Source of the DNA: a virus
Reading direction: 5' to 3' (one strand)
Virus record (IMG/VR): IMGVR_UViG_3300023223_000247
Coordinates: 1 to 33,865 of that record
DNA: 33,865 nt
Shown here: in pieces, positions 8,140 through 14,502 of the stretch
How positions within the stretch are numbered: the first letter of the stretch is position 1
How the letters are laid out: each line of letters starts with the position of its first letter
Notes under the pieces: generated by a model
Databases searched by the model: none
What the model saw: the letters and a program-made list of their open reading frames with translations, nothing else
What the model was told of the DNA's origin: nothing
Made by a program: the position numbers and the translations under genes

Positions 8140-9683
8140 TACCAGCCCTTATAATTGATCTTGAGAGGGCCTGAATGAGACGGCGGGGAATACATCGCCA
8201 TCATAACTGAATCCGCTTCATTGGGTGACTGAATGCCTAGCTTTTTCATTTCGTCTTTGCTCATGATTTGGATCAAGCCTCTAGGATTGTCCTTACTTGG
8301 TATTCTACACAATTGTGACCTTAATGCAACAATGTCGTCAATTCCGTCACTATCCAAACTTATCATGTCGTCGGGGTCAACGTACTTTCCACCCTCAACA
8401 CAGTCATATGTATTCTTAAATCTGCGTGCTAGCTCCATGTAATATTGAGCGCGGTTGTTCTTGAATGTGTCAGCGTAGGACATAGGAGTATCTGTGTCGT
8501 TATCGCCTGTCTCAGGCATGTAAAGCTCTAAGGCGTGGTCCTGACCAGAACCCGACAAGCTCCCTTTGAACATGTGATATTTGGTCTTAGTCCCTTTGAA
8601 TGCGTTCGACACCTGTCTTCGTAGCCCTGTCCCCATACCGTCGCCGTCCCATACAAACCAATCAACCCCGGCACGTGTGGCTAAACCTGTTGCCCAATCG
8701 CAACACTCGTCAACTTTACCTGTTTCCTTACAGTGAACTTGAGTGATGATTGAACCATGACGCGCAGCAAAGCCAGCAGCATCTCCGCCACCATCAAACG
8801 GATCATGAGCGCATATAACGGCCCCGGTGGGTTTGAATACACTCTCCAGTCTATCAAGCTTGTGTGCGTCTACAGCAGCGGTAAACCATTCCTGACGTAT
8901 GATTGTGTTCTCTACTTCGTCTAGGTACTCACCAAGCCATTTGTGCCGGTATTGAGCCTCAGACATGTTCTCTTTGTCATCAAGTCGCTCTTGTTCTAAA
9001 CCGGACGCGATAAACCATGACTTCGGCATATCGGTATAGTTCATTTGAACAACCATGATTGTATCGTCTTCATAGTATCCCGTTCTTGCGAGGTCCTTCT
9101 CGGCGCGAGCCAGCCATTTCTTTGCAATCGCCCCGTCTGTCGTGCCACGGTTCATTGTTACGATAATCTCAGGCATCTTGACGTTGCTGTCTTCAAGTAG
9201 GCTATCAAGGGCTTTAATGTCTGCCACGTCCTGACCGTCTAAGAGTTCCGCTGTGTCTGCCGCATTCAACCGCACAGAGGCCGTGAGAACCCGTAAAGTA
9301 TTGTCCGTTATGTCTTCACCCTCTTCTATCCATAAGCCGTCTACACCTGATAGCGTGGATTTAAGGGATGTAATGTTTCTATGAAGCCCCCGGTAGAAGC
9401 AGCGACCACCAGAGCCATGAGTGATTGAGGTCTTGGTTTCCTCAAACCCCTCAATCCCAAGACGGTTAATCTCATCCAACAATGTACGATGTACTGATTC
9501 TTCAATAGAGTTCTGGTTTTCACGAGCGCAGCACCAAAGCTCTCCGGTTGCCATCTTGGTTGCGACGTAATCCGCTATGCCTGTTGACTTGGTAGAGCCA
9601 CGGCCACCGACGATTATCTTTATCCGCTTCGGCTTGGTGAATATCGGATGGAGGTTCTTTACATAATCAATTTGTATGTTCAT
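8139..9683 (-). CDS. Terminase large subunit (packaging ATPase/nuclease)
   Basis: 514 residues. The ATPase half has a Walker A motif GGRGSTKST (residues 26-34) and Walker B GLWIEE with catalytic Glu (about 116-121). The C-terminal RNase-H-like nuclease half shows the acidic sites CAHDPFDGGGD, FVWDGDGMG and DGIDDIVAL. It translocates DNA into the procapsid through the portal and cuts concatemers, most likely headful style as in P22 relatives. Its small-subunit partner is not adjacent but about 3.2 kb upstream in the same direction. Confidence 0.93.
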   Translation of the reverse strand: MNIQIDYVKNLHPIFTKPKRIKIIVGGRGSTKSTGIADYVATKMATGELWCCARENQNSIEESVHRTLLDEINRLGIEGFEETKTSITHGSGGRCFYRGLHRNITSLKSTLSGVDGLWIEEGEDITDNTLRVLTASVRLNAADTAELLDGQDVADIKALDSLLEDSNVKMPEIIVTMNRGTTDGAIAKKWLARAEKDLARTGYYEDDTIMVVQMNYTDMPKSWFIASGLEQERLDDKENMSEAQYRHKWLGEYLDEVENTIIRQEWFTAAVDAHKLDRLESVFKPTGAVICAHDPFDGGGDAAGFAARHGSIITQVHCKETGKVDECCDWATGLATRAGVDWFVWDGDGMGTGLRRQVSNAFKGTKTKYHMFKGSLSGSGQDHALELYMPETGDNDTDTPMSYADTFKNNRAQYYMELARRFKNTYDCVEGGKYVDPDDMISLDSDGIDDIVALRSQLCRIPSKDNPRGLIQIMSKDEMKKLGIQSPNEADSVMMAMYSPPSHSGPLKINYKGW

Positions 9684-9692
9684 TCTCTGATA

Positions 9693-9884
9693 TTAACACC
9701 GCTTATCTAGGTGATCAAGCATGCGCTCTACCGTGCCTCTGAACTCTTCCCACTCCTTACGATTAATAGACGTGGGCGATTCAACCCCATGCGCGCTGTC
9801 AACCGTTCGGAACTTAATGGTTGTTTCTCCACCATCAACTCTGTCTATGCGGATTCCTATTTCGTCATGCATGGAGGTAATCAC
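9693..9884 (-). CDS. Small hypothetical protein upstream of the large terminase
   Basis: The reading frame can start at several sites. I prefer the GTG at 9882-9884 because it overlaps the stop of the preceding 19-codon peptide as GTGA, the arrangement used at 10534 and 3198; the product would be 63 residues. An ATG at 9915-9917 or 9870-9872 is also possible. The protein is charged with a basic N-terminal strand pattern (IGIRIDRVDGGETTIKF), ends in a helix, and has no recognised domain. It lies 9 nt before the terminase gene. Function unknown. Confidence 0.55.
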   Translation of the reverse strand: MITSMHDEIGIRIDRVDGGETTIKFRTVDSAHGVESPTSINRKEWEEFRGTVERMLDHLDKRC

Positions 9885-9940
9885 AACAACACCACGCAAA
9901 TAAAGAACACGATCCATGCCCAAGGTAGTTGGTTAGGCAT
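9881..9940 (-). CDS. 19-residue single-span membrane peptide
   Basis: The frame MPNQLPWAWIVFFICVVLL has an excellent ribosome site (AAAAGGAGAGAGAT) immediately before its ATG. It starts inside the last codons of the upstream gene (8-nt ATGCCTAA overlap) and ends in a GTGA overlap with the next gene. Residues 7-19 are almost wholly hydrophobic with two Trp, so it could insert in a membrane. It could also be only a leader that couples translation of the next gene. No family recognised. Confidence 0.5.
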   Translation of the reverse strand: MPNQLPWAWIVFFICVVLL

Positions 9941-10199
9941 TATCTCTCTCCTTTTGGTGGCGAATAAAATACTTCTCCCGCGCTTCAGGTCCGTCCTCTA
10001 GTCTCTTTTTCGCTATCACCATTCCCCGAACGATACCGTCCCATGCATCTATAGGGATGCTCACCCCGTTCTGAACCTTATCGTCAAGAACATCATCATA
10101 GATTGACACAGCTGATGCCGTCAAAACAAACGTCATTCCGTGGGTCAGGAACACAACATTGTCCGCTGTTTTGTTTAGGCAACCTTTATAATCAGTCAT
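9933..10199 (-). CDS. Small phage protein of unknown function
   Basis: 88 residues with a beta-rich first half (NVVFLTHGMTFVLTASAVSIYDD), which looks like a small single domain, and a charged helical tail. Its start overlaps the previous stop as ATGA, and its own 3' end holds both the ribosome site and start of the 19-residue peptide. It is one of about eleven short genes between the small and large terminase genes. No motif assigns a function. Confidence 0.7.
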   Translation of the reverse strand: MTDYKGCLNKTADNVVFLTHGMTFVLTASAVSIYDDVLDDKVQNGVSIPIDAWDGIVRGMVIAKKRLEDGPEAREKYFIRHQKERDNA

Positions 10200-10366
10200 T
10201 CAACGTTCCTATCGATAGAGTTGTCGGTGGGGAACGCGTCCCCAATCATTTTGGCAAGCCCTGTCAAACACTCCTTGTCTTTTCTGTCCCATTTTTCCTG
10301 CTCAAGAGCCGGGTCCATATAAGCTATGGCTGATTTAACATTATCCCTATGGTTTTTTTTGCTCAT
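10196..10366 (-). CDS. 56-residue hypothetical protein
   Basis: A short, charged, helical protein starting MSKKNHRDN and containing LEQEKWDRKDKECL. It is joined to both neighbours by 4-nt overlaps: its ATG overlaps the TGA of the ImmA-like gene and its own TGA overlaps the next ATG. The continuous overlap chain from 11071 to 9693 is the main evidence that it is translated. No domain recognised. Confidence 0.65.
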   Translation of the reverse strand: MSKKNHRDNVKSAIAYMDPALEQEKWDRKDKECLTGLAKMIGDAFPTDNSIDRNVE

Positions 10367-10536
10367 TCTATCAACATTCCTATTCTCATTACCATCACCT
10401 CCTCAGTGACTTTGAACTTGTCAGCCATTGCTTTAATCTCAGCCACAAGCTCGTCCTCTGGTATTAAAAGCTTCATAACGAACTCACTGGCTTCCACTGC
10501 GACGCGAGGTATTCTGCCGTTATAGTGGAGGCTCAC
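10363..10536 (-). CDS. Mini protein resembling the C-terminal part of ImmA/IrrE peptidases
   Basis: 57 residues from a GTG that overlaps the previous stop as GTGA. The segment from residue 15, EASEFVMKLLIPEDELV followed by a helix and MADKFKVTEEVMVMRIGML, follows the familiar C-terminal pattern of ImmA/IrrE (M78, DUF955) proteins: E-A-x-x-F-A-x-x-L-L-M-P, then A-x-x-F-x-V-S-x-x-A-M-x-x-R-L. E15 would be the third metal ligand. The HExxH helix that supplies the other ligands and catalytic Glu is absent here and from the neighbouring genes. It is therefore not expected to be a protease; it could be a binding remnant or regulator. Family assignment is by eye. Confidence 0.55.
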   Translation of the reverse strand: MSLHYNGRIPRVAVEASEFVMKLLIPEDELVAEIKAMADKFKVTEEVMVMRIGMLIE

Positions 10537-10868
10537 GAGCAATCATCTTCTCCCAAGAATCTCAAAACATACACCTTGTAGTTAATCTTAACAATCTCAG
10601 CGCGTTTAAATGTGGGCGTGTTTATATATTCATTGTACTTCTTATTCACGCCGAACCATAAATTCCACCAAGCCTTATTCTCCCTGACCTCGTATGGCTC
10701 TACACTGCGCTCTACAGAAAGGCAAACCACGTCTTTGTAAAAATGCACCTCGCAATCACCTGTAATCTCTATCCTACGAGGCTCTTCGTATTTTACCCAA
10801 GGATCGACAGAAGCGCCAACACCTCGCGGATGCGATGACGACACCCCAATAACCTCAAATACCCTCAT
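10533..10868 (-). CDS. Hypothetical protein, 111 residues
   Basis: The start MRVFEVIGV is chosen because its ATG overlaps the stop of the gene before it (ATGA) and GGAGAGAAAGA precedes it. A longer frame exists but would run back into the neighbour. The protein is mixed alpha/beta with many aromatic residues (WWNLWFGVNKKYNEYI near residue 65-80) and a C-terminal strand KINYKVYVLRFLG. Part of the terS-terL inter-region. No family recognised. Confidence 0.65.
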   Translation of the reverse strand: MRVFEVIGVSSSHPRGVGASVDPWVKYEEPRRIEITGDCEVHFYKDVVCLSVERSVEPYEVRENKAWWNLWFGVNKKYNEYINTPTFKRAEIVKINYKVYVLRFLGEDDCS

Positions 10869-11071
10869 TCTTTCTCTCCGAGAGAGTTCTTCGCGTCCAC
10901 TATCATTTGTTCGCAATGAATAAAAAGATCGTCAACCCAACCGTGCGGCATCTTGACATCTATAGTGTTGTTTCCGCGACTAAACTTTATCTTGCCGGAC
11001 ACATTCCCGATGCCGTCAACATACGTTATTTTAATGCTAATCTCTTTGAGTTTGATTTCTTGGTCACTCAT
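10865..11071 (-). CDS. Hypothetical protein, 68 residues
   Basis: A beta-rich first half with alternating hydrophobic and charged residues (ISIKITYVDGIGNVSGKIKFSRG) and an amphipathic C-terminal helix. The ATG lies inside the end of the HTH gene (8-nt ATGAGTGA overlap) behind the strong ribosome site AAGGAGAGAAAGA. It stops in a 4-nt overlap with the next gene. The fold may be a small beta-sheet domain. Function unknown. Confidence 0.65.
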   Translation of the reverse strand: MSDQEIKLKEISIKITYVDGIGNVSGKIKFSRGNNTIDVKMPHGWVDDLFIHCEQMIVDAKNSLGEKE

Positions 11072-11300
11072 TCTTTCTCTCCTTATTCAACATCAACAGC
11101 GCGCGCTTATCCTTACGTGATAGAGTCCGAGGCAAGTCACCCACCAACCACGGGGGCTTCTCCGCAAGCTTAGCCTTAAGCTCCTCATGAGCAGCGAACA
11201 ACTCAATATAAGCCACTGCATAACGAGGACGCTTCTTACCCCATCGTGATACCGTTGTGGGATGCAAGCCTAATGCTCGGGCTATTTGTGATGGTTTCAT
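11064..11300 (-). CDS. Small helix-turn-helix DNA-binding protein
   Basis: 78 residues. Residues 1-22 read as a helix-turn-helix, SQIARALGLHPTTVSRWGKK, of the Cro/YdaS kind, with recognition helix PTTVSRWG. The rest is basic and helical (RTLSRKDKRALLMLNKERK). It could be a late regulator or a DNA-binding partner of packaging, since it sits between the terminase subunits. The real small terminase is recognised elsewhere (12902), so this is not its replacement. No operator can be assigned. Confidence 0.7.
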   Translation of the reverse strand: MKPSQIARALGLHPTTVSRWGKKRPRYAVAYIELFAAHEELKAKLAEKPPWLVGDLPRTLSRKDKRALLMLNKERKNE

Positions 11301-11306
11301 ATGTCC

Positions 11307-11486
11307 TCATCCATTATATTTCCGATACTCTATCTTTCCACCCGGCGCAGGACACAAGAAGTCGTCTCGCGTTCGCCATACATTAGATAACCATATCAAT
11401 TCACCCTTTTGCGTCCGAACTGGTAGCCATGCAAAGCACAAGACTCCATGCCAGCAAGGTAGCGTATATGTGCGACTGTCAGTCAT
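11307..11486 (-). CDS. 59-residue Trp/Cys-containing hypothetical protein
   Basis: The frame opens with ATG at 11484-11486 behind GGGAGAGAG and closes 6 nt before the HTH gene, filling the gap there exactly. It contains five Trp and three Cys (PCWHGVLCFAWLP near the N-terminus, DDFLCPAPGG near the C-terminus). The regular Trp/Arg pattern (LIWLSNVWRTRDDF) suggests a compact small domain. No family recognised. Confidence 0.65.
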   Translation of the reverse strand: MTDSRTYTLPCWHGVLCFAWLPVRTQKGELIWLSNVWRTRDDFLCPAPGGKIEYRKYNG

Positions 11487-11510
11487 AATGCTCTCTCCCT
11501 TTCGTGGGTG

Positions 11511-11810
11511 TTAGTTAGATTTAACTCGAAGCGCGTTCATCTTCTTAGCCGCAGCCTCAAAAAACTCTGTGCCAGAAAGCACCTTTACAAGCTCATCTGC
11601 GACAGCTTTATGTGCAGCATCAGCAACGGCCCTACCAAGTTCACCATCTATCTGACTATTCGCATGGGCTTTAGCTTCTTTCAAAGGGTCAAAATCGTAC
11701 AAGGCGCGGCGAACCGATTCTATAGCCCACTCATGCGGCCCCCTATAACCAATGCGCTTATCAACTTCTTTCTCTATCATCTTGCCGATGAATTTATTTA
11801 TGCCGAACAT
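11511..11810 (-). CDS. Hypothetical helical protein, 99 residues
   Basis: Starts MFGINKFIGKMIEKEVDKRIG behind AAAGGAGAGAAG. It is Ala- and charge-rich and almost wholly helical, with amphipathic helices through residues 50-95 (AVADAAHKAVADELVKVL). There is no transmembrane segment or catalytic motif. It follows the larger 12275-11835 gene with a short gap and its own ribosome site. Function unknown. Confidence 0.65.
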   Translation of the reverse strand: MFGINKFIGKMIEKEVDKRIGYRGPHEWAIESVRRALYDFDPLKEAKAHANSQIDGELGRAVADAAHKAVADELVKVLSGTEFFEAAAKKMNALRVKSN

Positions 11811-11834
11811 CTTCTCTCTCCTTTGTTGGTGGTG

Positions 11835-12275
11835 TTAGGCTAGTCTCGCCTTAATGTCACTATAAAGCGGGACAAACCACGCCCTGTCTCTGTCTTCAAT
11901 AACATCATCCATGTAGTAAATATTGATATGACCGAGGCCCGCAGACGTGTCCACCTCAACGCCGCTCGGAACAATGATACTTATCGAACTTGCGCCGTAT
12001 AAAGGAACGGTAGAGCATCCTTTTTTGGCAGTATAGATGTCTGGCATGTTATAGTTATAGACATGGCTTATATCGCCGCCATCCTCTAAATGCTTCTTAA
12101 GCCACTTTGCATAAAGCTTTGCTCCTTTTTCTTTCAAGTACGGGAACATATCTTGCTTTGCAGCCTCCATTTGCCCACGGTGTTTAATTTCGTAAGCCTC
12201 TCTTTCCGCGTCCCATCTTATCTGCGATTGCGTCTCTTCGTGCTCTGCTGCCGCTATCTTGCTTGATACACTCAT
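11835..12275 (-). CDS. Hypothetical phage protein, 146 residues
   Basis: Of two in-frame ATGs six bases apart, the second (12273-12275) is better spaced from AGGGAGA. The N-terminal 70 residues form a charged coiled coil (KIAAAEHEETQSQIRWDAEREAYEIKHRGQ, in part), and the C-terminal half is beta-rich with GHINIYYMDDVIEDRDRAWFVPLY. No recognised family. It lies in the leftward operon between the two terminase genes. Confidence 0.65.
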   Translation of the reverse strand: MSVSSKIAAAEHEETQSQIRWDAEREAYEIKHRGQMEAAKQDMFPYLKEKGAKLYAKWLKKHLEDGGDISHVYNYNMPDIYTAKKGCSTVPLYGASSISIIVPSGVEVDTSAGLGHINIYYMDDVIEDRDRAWFVPLYSDIKARLA

Positions 12276-12298
12276 CCTCATTCTCCCTGTTGTTGATG

Positions 12299-12511
12299 TT
12301 AACCGTGTTTAAACTCAAGCTTGCCGATCATTGACGCAAGCACGTCATCCAAGCTGGCTTGCAGCATATCACCGCTCTCATTGTGGCGGACAATAACTGT
12401 CTCACCCGACATAAGCATAGAGTACCTGCCATCAGGCGTGATGTGTCCGTGGTCTGCCATCACAGTCTCGTCCGACACCTCAGTTATATTCGATCTGCAT
12501 TGTTCTTCCAT
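12299..12511 (-). CDS. Hypothetical protein, 70 residues
   Basis: I take the start at ATG 12509-12511 (MEEQCRSN) because AGGAGAGAG stands directly before it. A longer reading from 12565 would translate through a hairpin and lacks a ribosome site. The protein has a DGRYSMLMSGETVIVRHNESG beta-hairpin pattern and a C-terminal helix. It follows a gap of about 130 nt containing a terminator-like hairpin, so it may have its own expression level. Confidence 0.65.
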   Translation of the reverse strand: MEEQCRSNITEVSDETVMADHGHITPDGRYSMLMSGETVIVRHNESGDMLQASLDDVLASMIGKLEFKHG

Positions 12512-12548
12512 AATCTCTCTCCTCTGTTGATAAAACCAGTATACACAC

Positions 12549-12570
12549 AAAAAACGCCCAAACAAGCGTT
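12549..12570 (-). terminator. Short hairpin with U-run (weak terminator)
   Basis: On the minus strand AACGC / GCGTT pair across an 8-nt loop, followed by TTTTTTG. The 5-bp stem is weak, so termination would be partial. It lies in the 131-nt non-coding gap 12512-12642. A TATACT box follows at about 17 nt, but no good -35 was found. On the plus strand the same sequence begins AAAACGCCC, like the leaders of the rightward operon. Confidence 0.45.
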
Positions 12571-12642
12571 AAATTAGCATATTGCATATATAATTGGGGG
12601 AGGGTCGGTCACCCGTCGGTGGCAACATTAGCCTTTTGCATA

Positions 12643-12909
12643 TTATTTGTCGGCCATTCCTTGCGACACAAGGCGTCCAAAGAGCTTTGCGGCAGCCGGG
12701 AAAGGTGGCTCGTGATGTTTGTCGGCAGGAATCGTGATAACCATGCTGGGACGGCCTCCTGCAAAGCGCCTTTCGGACTTCCAAGGTATCCCGTAATGCT
12801 TACATAAGCCATAGAGAGTGTTGCCTATGTCCTCAAATTCGTACTCCAAACCAACCTCAACCCGCATAGATCCATCTTTCCGTAAGGTTTCCTTGTAATA
12901 TCTACTCAT
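12643..12909 (-). CDS. Hypothetical protein after terS, 88 residues
   Basis: Start MSRYYKE is taken at the ATG nested in the terS stop region (ATGAGTAG overlap), with GGGG well spaced upstream. The protein is alpha/beta with YEFEDIGNTLYGLCKHYGIP and a C-terminal Pro- and Ala-rich helix. No domain recognised. It is followed by a gap of 131 nt that contains a weak terminator, a short direct repeat and no convincing gene. Confidence 0.65.
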   Translation of the reverse strand: MSRYYKETLRKDGSMRVEVGLEYEFEDIGNTLYGLCKHYGIPWKSERRFAGGRPSMVITIPADKHHEPPFPAAAKLFGRLVSQGMADK

Positions 12910-13312
12910 GTTCATTCCCCACTGGGGTGAAGATAAACGTTGCAGGAGCGCCGTTCTTGCCTGTTATCTCTGTTTTATTCACGTCTAGCCCGTGTAGTTT
13001 GGCTTGTCCCATAGTTGCTGCGGTCATTGCGGCGGGTTGCTTGGTCTTCTTGGCTAAATCATATGTCACGTCTAGCTTTTTGGTGAGGGATTCTACGGTA
13101 ACTTTGGTGCGCTCACTGGCTTCTAGTTGCAATTCAATCACCCTCGCGTTTACATCGGGCTTAAGCATTTGCTTGTATGCGTCGTTCCAAATTGTCTCAG
13201 GTTTAGTGTCTTCCCCTACGTCATAGGCTGTTCTGTAGGCTTCTGAGGCGTTTCCACACTCTACGTATTTGCGCGCGAAGTTCTCTTGTTTGGCAGTAAG
13301 TTTGTTAGTCAT
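12902..13312 (-). CDS. Terminase small subunit
   Basis: 136 residues. The N-terminus LTAKQENFARKYVECG followed by NASEAYRTAYD is the signature of the Terminase_2 (XtmA-like) small-subunit family; the core is helical and the tail beta/Gly-rich. Small terminases recognise the packaging site and load the large subunit. Start ATG 13310-13312 is nested in the previous stop (ATGACTAA); a further upstream TTG is possible but less likely. In P22-type phages pac lies within this gene, but I cannot point to it here. It is separated from the large subunit gene by about 3.2 kb. Confidence 0.85.
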   Translation of the reverse strand: MTNKLTAKQENFARKYVECGNASEAYRTAYDVGEDTKPETIWNDAYKQMLKPDVNARVIELQLEASERTKVTVESLTKKLDVTYDLAKKTKQPAAMTAATMGQAKLHGLDVNKTEITGKNGAPATFIFTPVGNEHE

Positions 13313-13538
13313 GGTCGTAGCTCTCAATGTCTATCATGAATTGCTTGGCGCGGTCTAAGAGCATGTTTGCCTCGCACGGGCCACCTTCTGACCCTCGACA
13401 GTCAATGTCTCCAGTCTCCTTGTGTATGCCTATCACCAGAACTGTTTTATACTCGCCCTTAGCGCGGTCTAACACTTGATCCGGGTCAATCGGTAGTGAC
13501 GTTGTGCCAGTAAATTCTACAACAGTTGGATTACTCAT
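13305..13538 (-). CDS. Small hypothetical phage protein with VIGIHKETGDI motif
   Basis: 77 residues, starting MSNPTVVEF. The central segment VLVIGIHKETGDIDCRGSEGG is a beta-hairpin seen in assorted short phage proteins of unknown role, and the C-terminal half is an amphipathic helix (ANMLLDRAKQFMIDIESY). It belongs to a run of three genes that start with Met-Ser-Asn and whose junctions are near-identical (ATGAGTAA overlap). Function unknown. Confidence 0.65.
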   Translation of the reverse strand: MSNPTVVEFTGTTSLPIDPDQVLDRAKGEYKTVLVIGIHKETGDIDCRGSEGGPCEANMLLDRAKQFMIDIESYDHD

Positions 13539-13707
13539 GGTCGCCGCCTAGCATCATTCCGCTATTAACCTGCGCGGCGTCTATTTGTTTGGCAAGAGCA
13601 TTCTGGTCGAGACCAGCCCAATATTTATCACGCACTTGGTTACATTCTTTCGTCACTCTTGCGATCCATGAATCATACTCGTCCTTTGTCATAAGTGTAT
13701 TACTCAT
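13531..13707 (-). CDS. Small hypothetical protein, C-terminal NSGMMLGGDHE
   Basis: 58 residues from ATG 13705-13707 (MSNTLMTKDEYDS). The body is helical and the last 11 residues nearly repeat the end of the upstream protein (NSTMMLGEDNE). The start is nested 8 nt inside the upstream gene and the stop overlaps the downstream gene by the same 8-nt pattern. The shared 3' segment suggests duplication or recombination at gene ends. Function unknown. Confidence 0.65.
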   Translation of the reverse strand: MSNTLMTKDEYDSWIARVTKECNQVRDKYWAGLDQNALAKQIDAAQVNSGMMLGGDHE

Positions 13708-13867
13708 TATCCTCACCTAACATCATTGTGCTATTACATGGCGCGTCTTCCATAGCCTTCCCAGCTTTGCGCATATCATCCCAGAAACTTTCAGGCAACA
13801 GACGAACCGGGGAATTAATCTCCGTTGTTACTATCTTCTTTGTGTAGCTGTCTTTTGGATTACTCAT
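13700..13867 (-). CDS. Small hypothetical protein, first gene after the promoter at 13907
   Basis: 55 residues starting MSNPKDSYTKK behind AAAGGGAG. It ends NSTMMLGEDNE, nearly the same C-terminus as the next gene. It is the first gene downstream of the moron's terminator and of the predicted promoter 13935-13907, so it probably opens the packaging/virion transcript. No domain recognised. Confidence 0.65.
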   Translation of the reverse strand: MSNPKDSYTKKIVTTEINSPVRLLPESFWDDMRKAGKAMEDAPCNSTMMLGEDNE

Positions 13868-13906
13868 TTAACTCCCTTTCCAGTTCTTCATATCTGCCAT
13901 TTGCTT

Positions 13907-13935
13907 ATTGTAAACCATTATAAGGTTGTTTGCAA
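13907..13935 (-). promoter_or_regulatory. Predicted sigma70-type promoter for packaging/virion genes
   Basis: On the minus strand TTGCAA (13930-13935), a 17-nt spacer and TACAAT (13907-13912). The -35 box lies in the U-tract of the moron terminator. It would restart leftward transcription toward terS and the virion genes. Box matches are 4/6 and 5/6. Confidence 0.5.
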
Positions 13936-13965
13936 AAGAAACCCCGCAGCTTTTACACTGCGGGG
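13934..13965 (-). terminator. Rho-independent terminator of the outer-membrane moron
   Basis: An 8-bp GC-rich stem (CCCCGCAG with CTGCGGGG, loop of 8) is followed on the minus strand by TTTCTTTT. It lies about 45 nt beyond the stop codon of the outer-membrane gene. The 13868-14009 gap otherwise holds only the promoter and no gene. Confidence 0.85.
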
Positions 13966-14009
13966 CGGAGGGAGAGGGCCATAAAAGGGGGAAGGCGGCC
14001 CATCGGAAA

Positions 14010-14450
14010 CTAAAAACTCATACCAATACCAATAGAGATTACCTCATTGTCAAACGCATTACCAGACAATTTATAATCGCCGAATAGATAAGCCTTGCCA
14101 ATGTTATACTTCGCACCGGCTGCGGCGTACATTGAATCATCATTGAACTCATCGTAATGAGTATATTGCCATCCGCCTTCTAGGTAAACAGAAACTTTTG
14201 AACCGTATTCTGCAACGAGCGCGGCTTCACCCTGATAGGCCAGTGGACCTTCGAGCAACTTGCCCTCATCAATGAGGTTAATGCCTACCTGAGGTCCTAC
14301 ACGAAGCTTGGAACCAACTGAATAGCCAGCGAATAGGCCGACCGATGTTGAATCAGGTTCTATAGCGTATGAAACGTCACCGCCTACATAGAAGTCACCA
14401 GCGACAGCCGGGGTAGACATGGCTAATGCCACGATTAGATATTTAAACAT
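14010..14450 (-). CDS. Outer-membrane beta-barrel protein (moron; lysogenic-conversion candidate)
   Basis: 146 residues with an N-terminal signal peptide (MFKYLIVALAMSTPAVA, cleavage after AVA). Alternating amphipathic strands follow (FYVGGDVSYAIE, VGLFAGYSVG, VSVYLEGGWQYTHY, KAYLFGDYKLSG), ending in Phe (SIGIGMSF) as outer-membrane barrels do. Length and pattern fit a small 8-stranded barrel of the OmpX/Lom/opacity type. It has a strong ribosome site (AAAGGAGAGAA), its own promoter and terminator, and unlike its neighbours is not overlapped. In phages such genes alter the lysogen surface, causing adhesion, serum resistance or superinfection exclusion; which applies here is unknown. Confidence 0.8.
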   Translation of the reverse strand: MFKYLIVALAMSTPAVAGDFYVGGDVSYAIEPDSTSVGLFAGYSVGSKLRVGPQVGINLIDEGKLLEGPLAYQGEAALVAEYGSKVSVYLEGGWQYTHYDEFNDDSMYAAAGAKYNIGKAYLFGDYKLSGNAFDNEVISIGIGMSF

Positions 14451-14474
14451 ATTTCTCTCCTTTGATTAAAGTGC

Positions 14475-14502
14475 AGTATACGACTTTGGTTAGTTATTGC
14501 AA
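14475..14502 (-). promoter_or_regulatory. Predicted promoter of the outer-membrane moron
   Basis: Minus strand TTGCAA (14497-14502), 16-nt spacer, TATACT (14475-14480), about 25 nt before the start codon. With the terminator at 13934-13965 it makes the gene an independent unit. Confidence 0.6.

Noticed and set aside
11064-11300. HTH protein as the small terminase
   Set aside because: The gene at 12902-13312 fits the Terminase_2 signature much better; the HTH protein is short and Cro/YdaS-like.
12569-12784. Minus-strand frames opposite or out of phase with the gene at 12643-12909
   Set aside because: Extended shadow frames; the 12909 start has a good ribosome site and nested overlap with terS.
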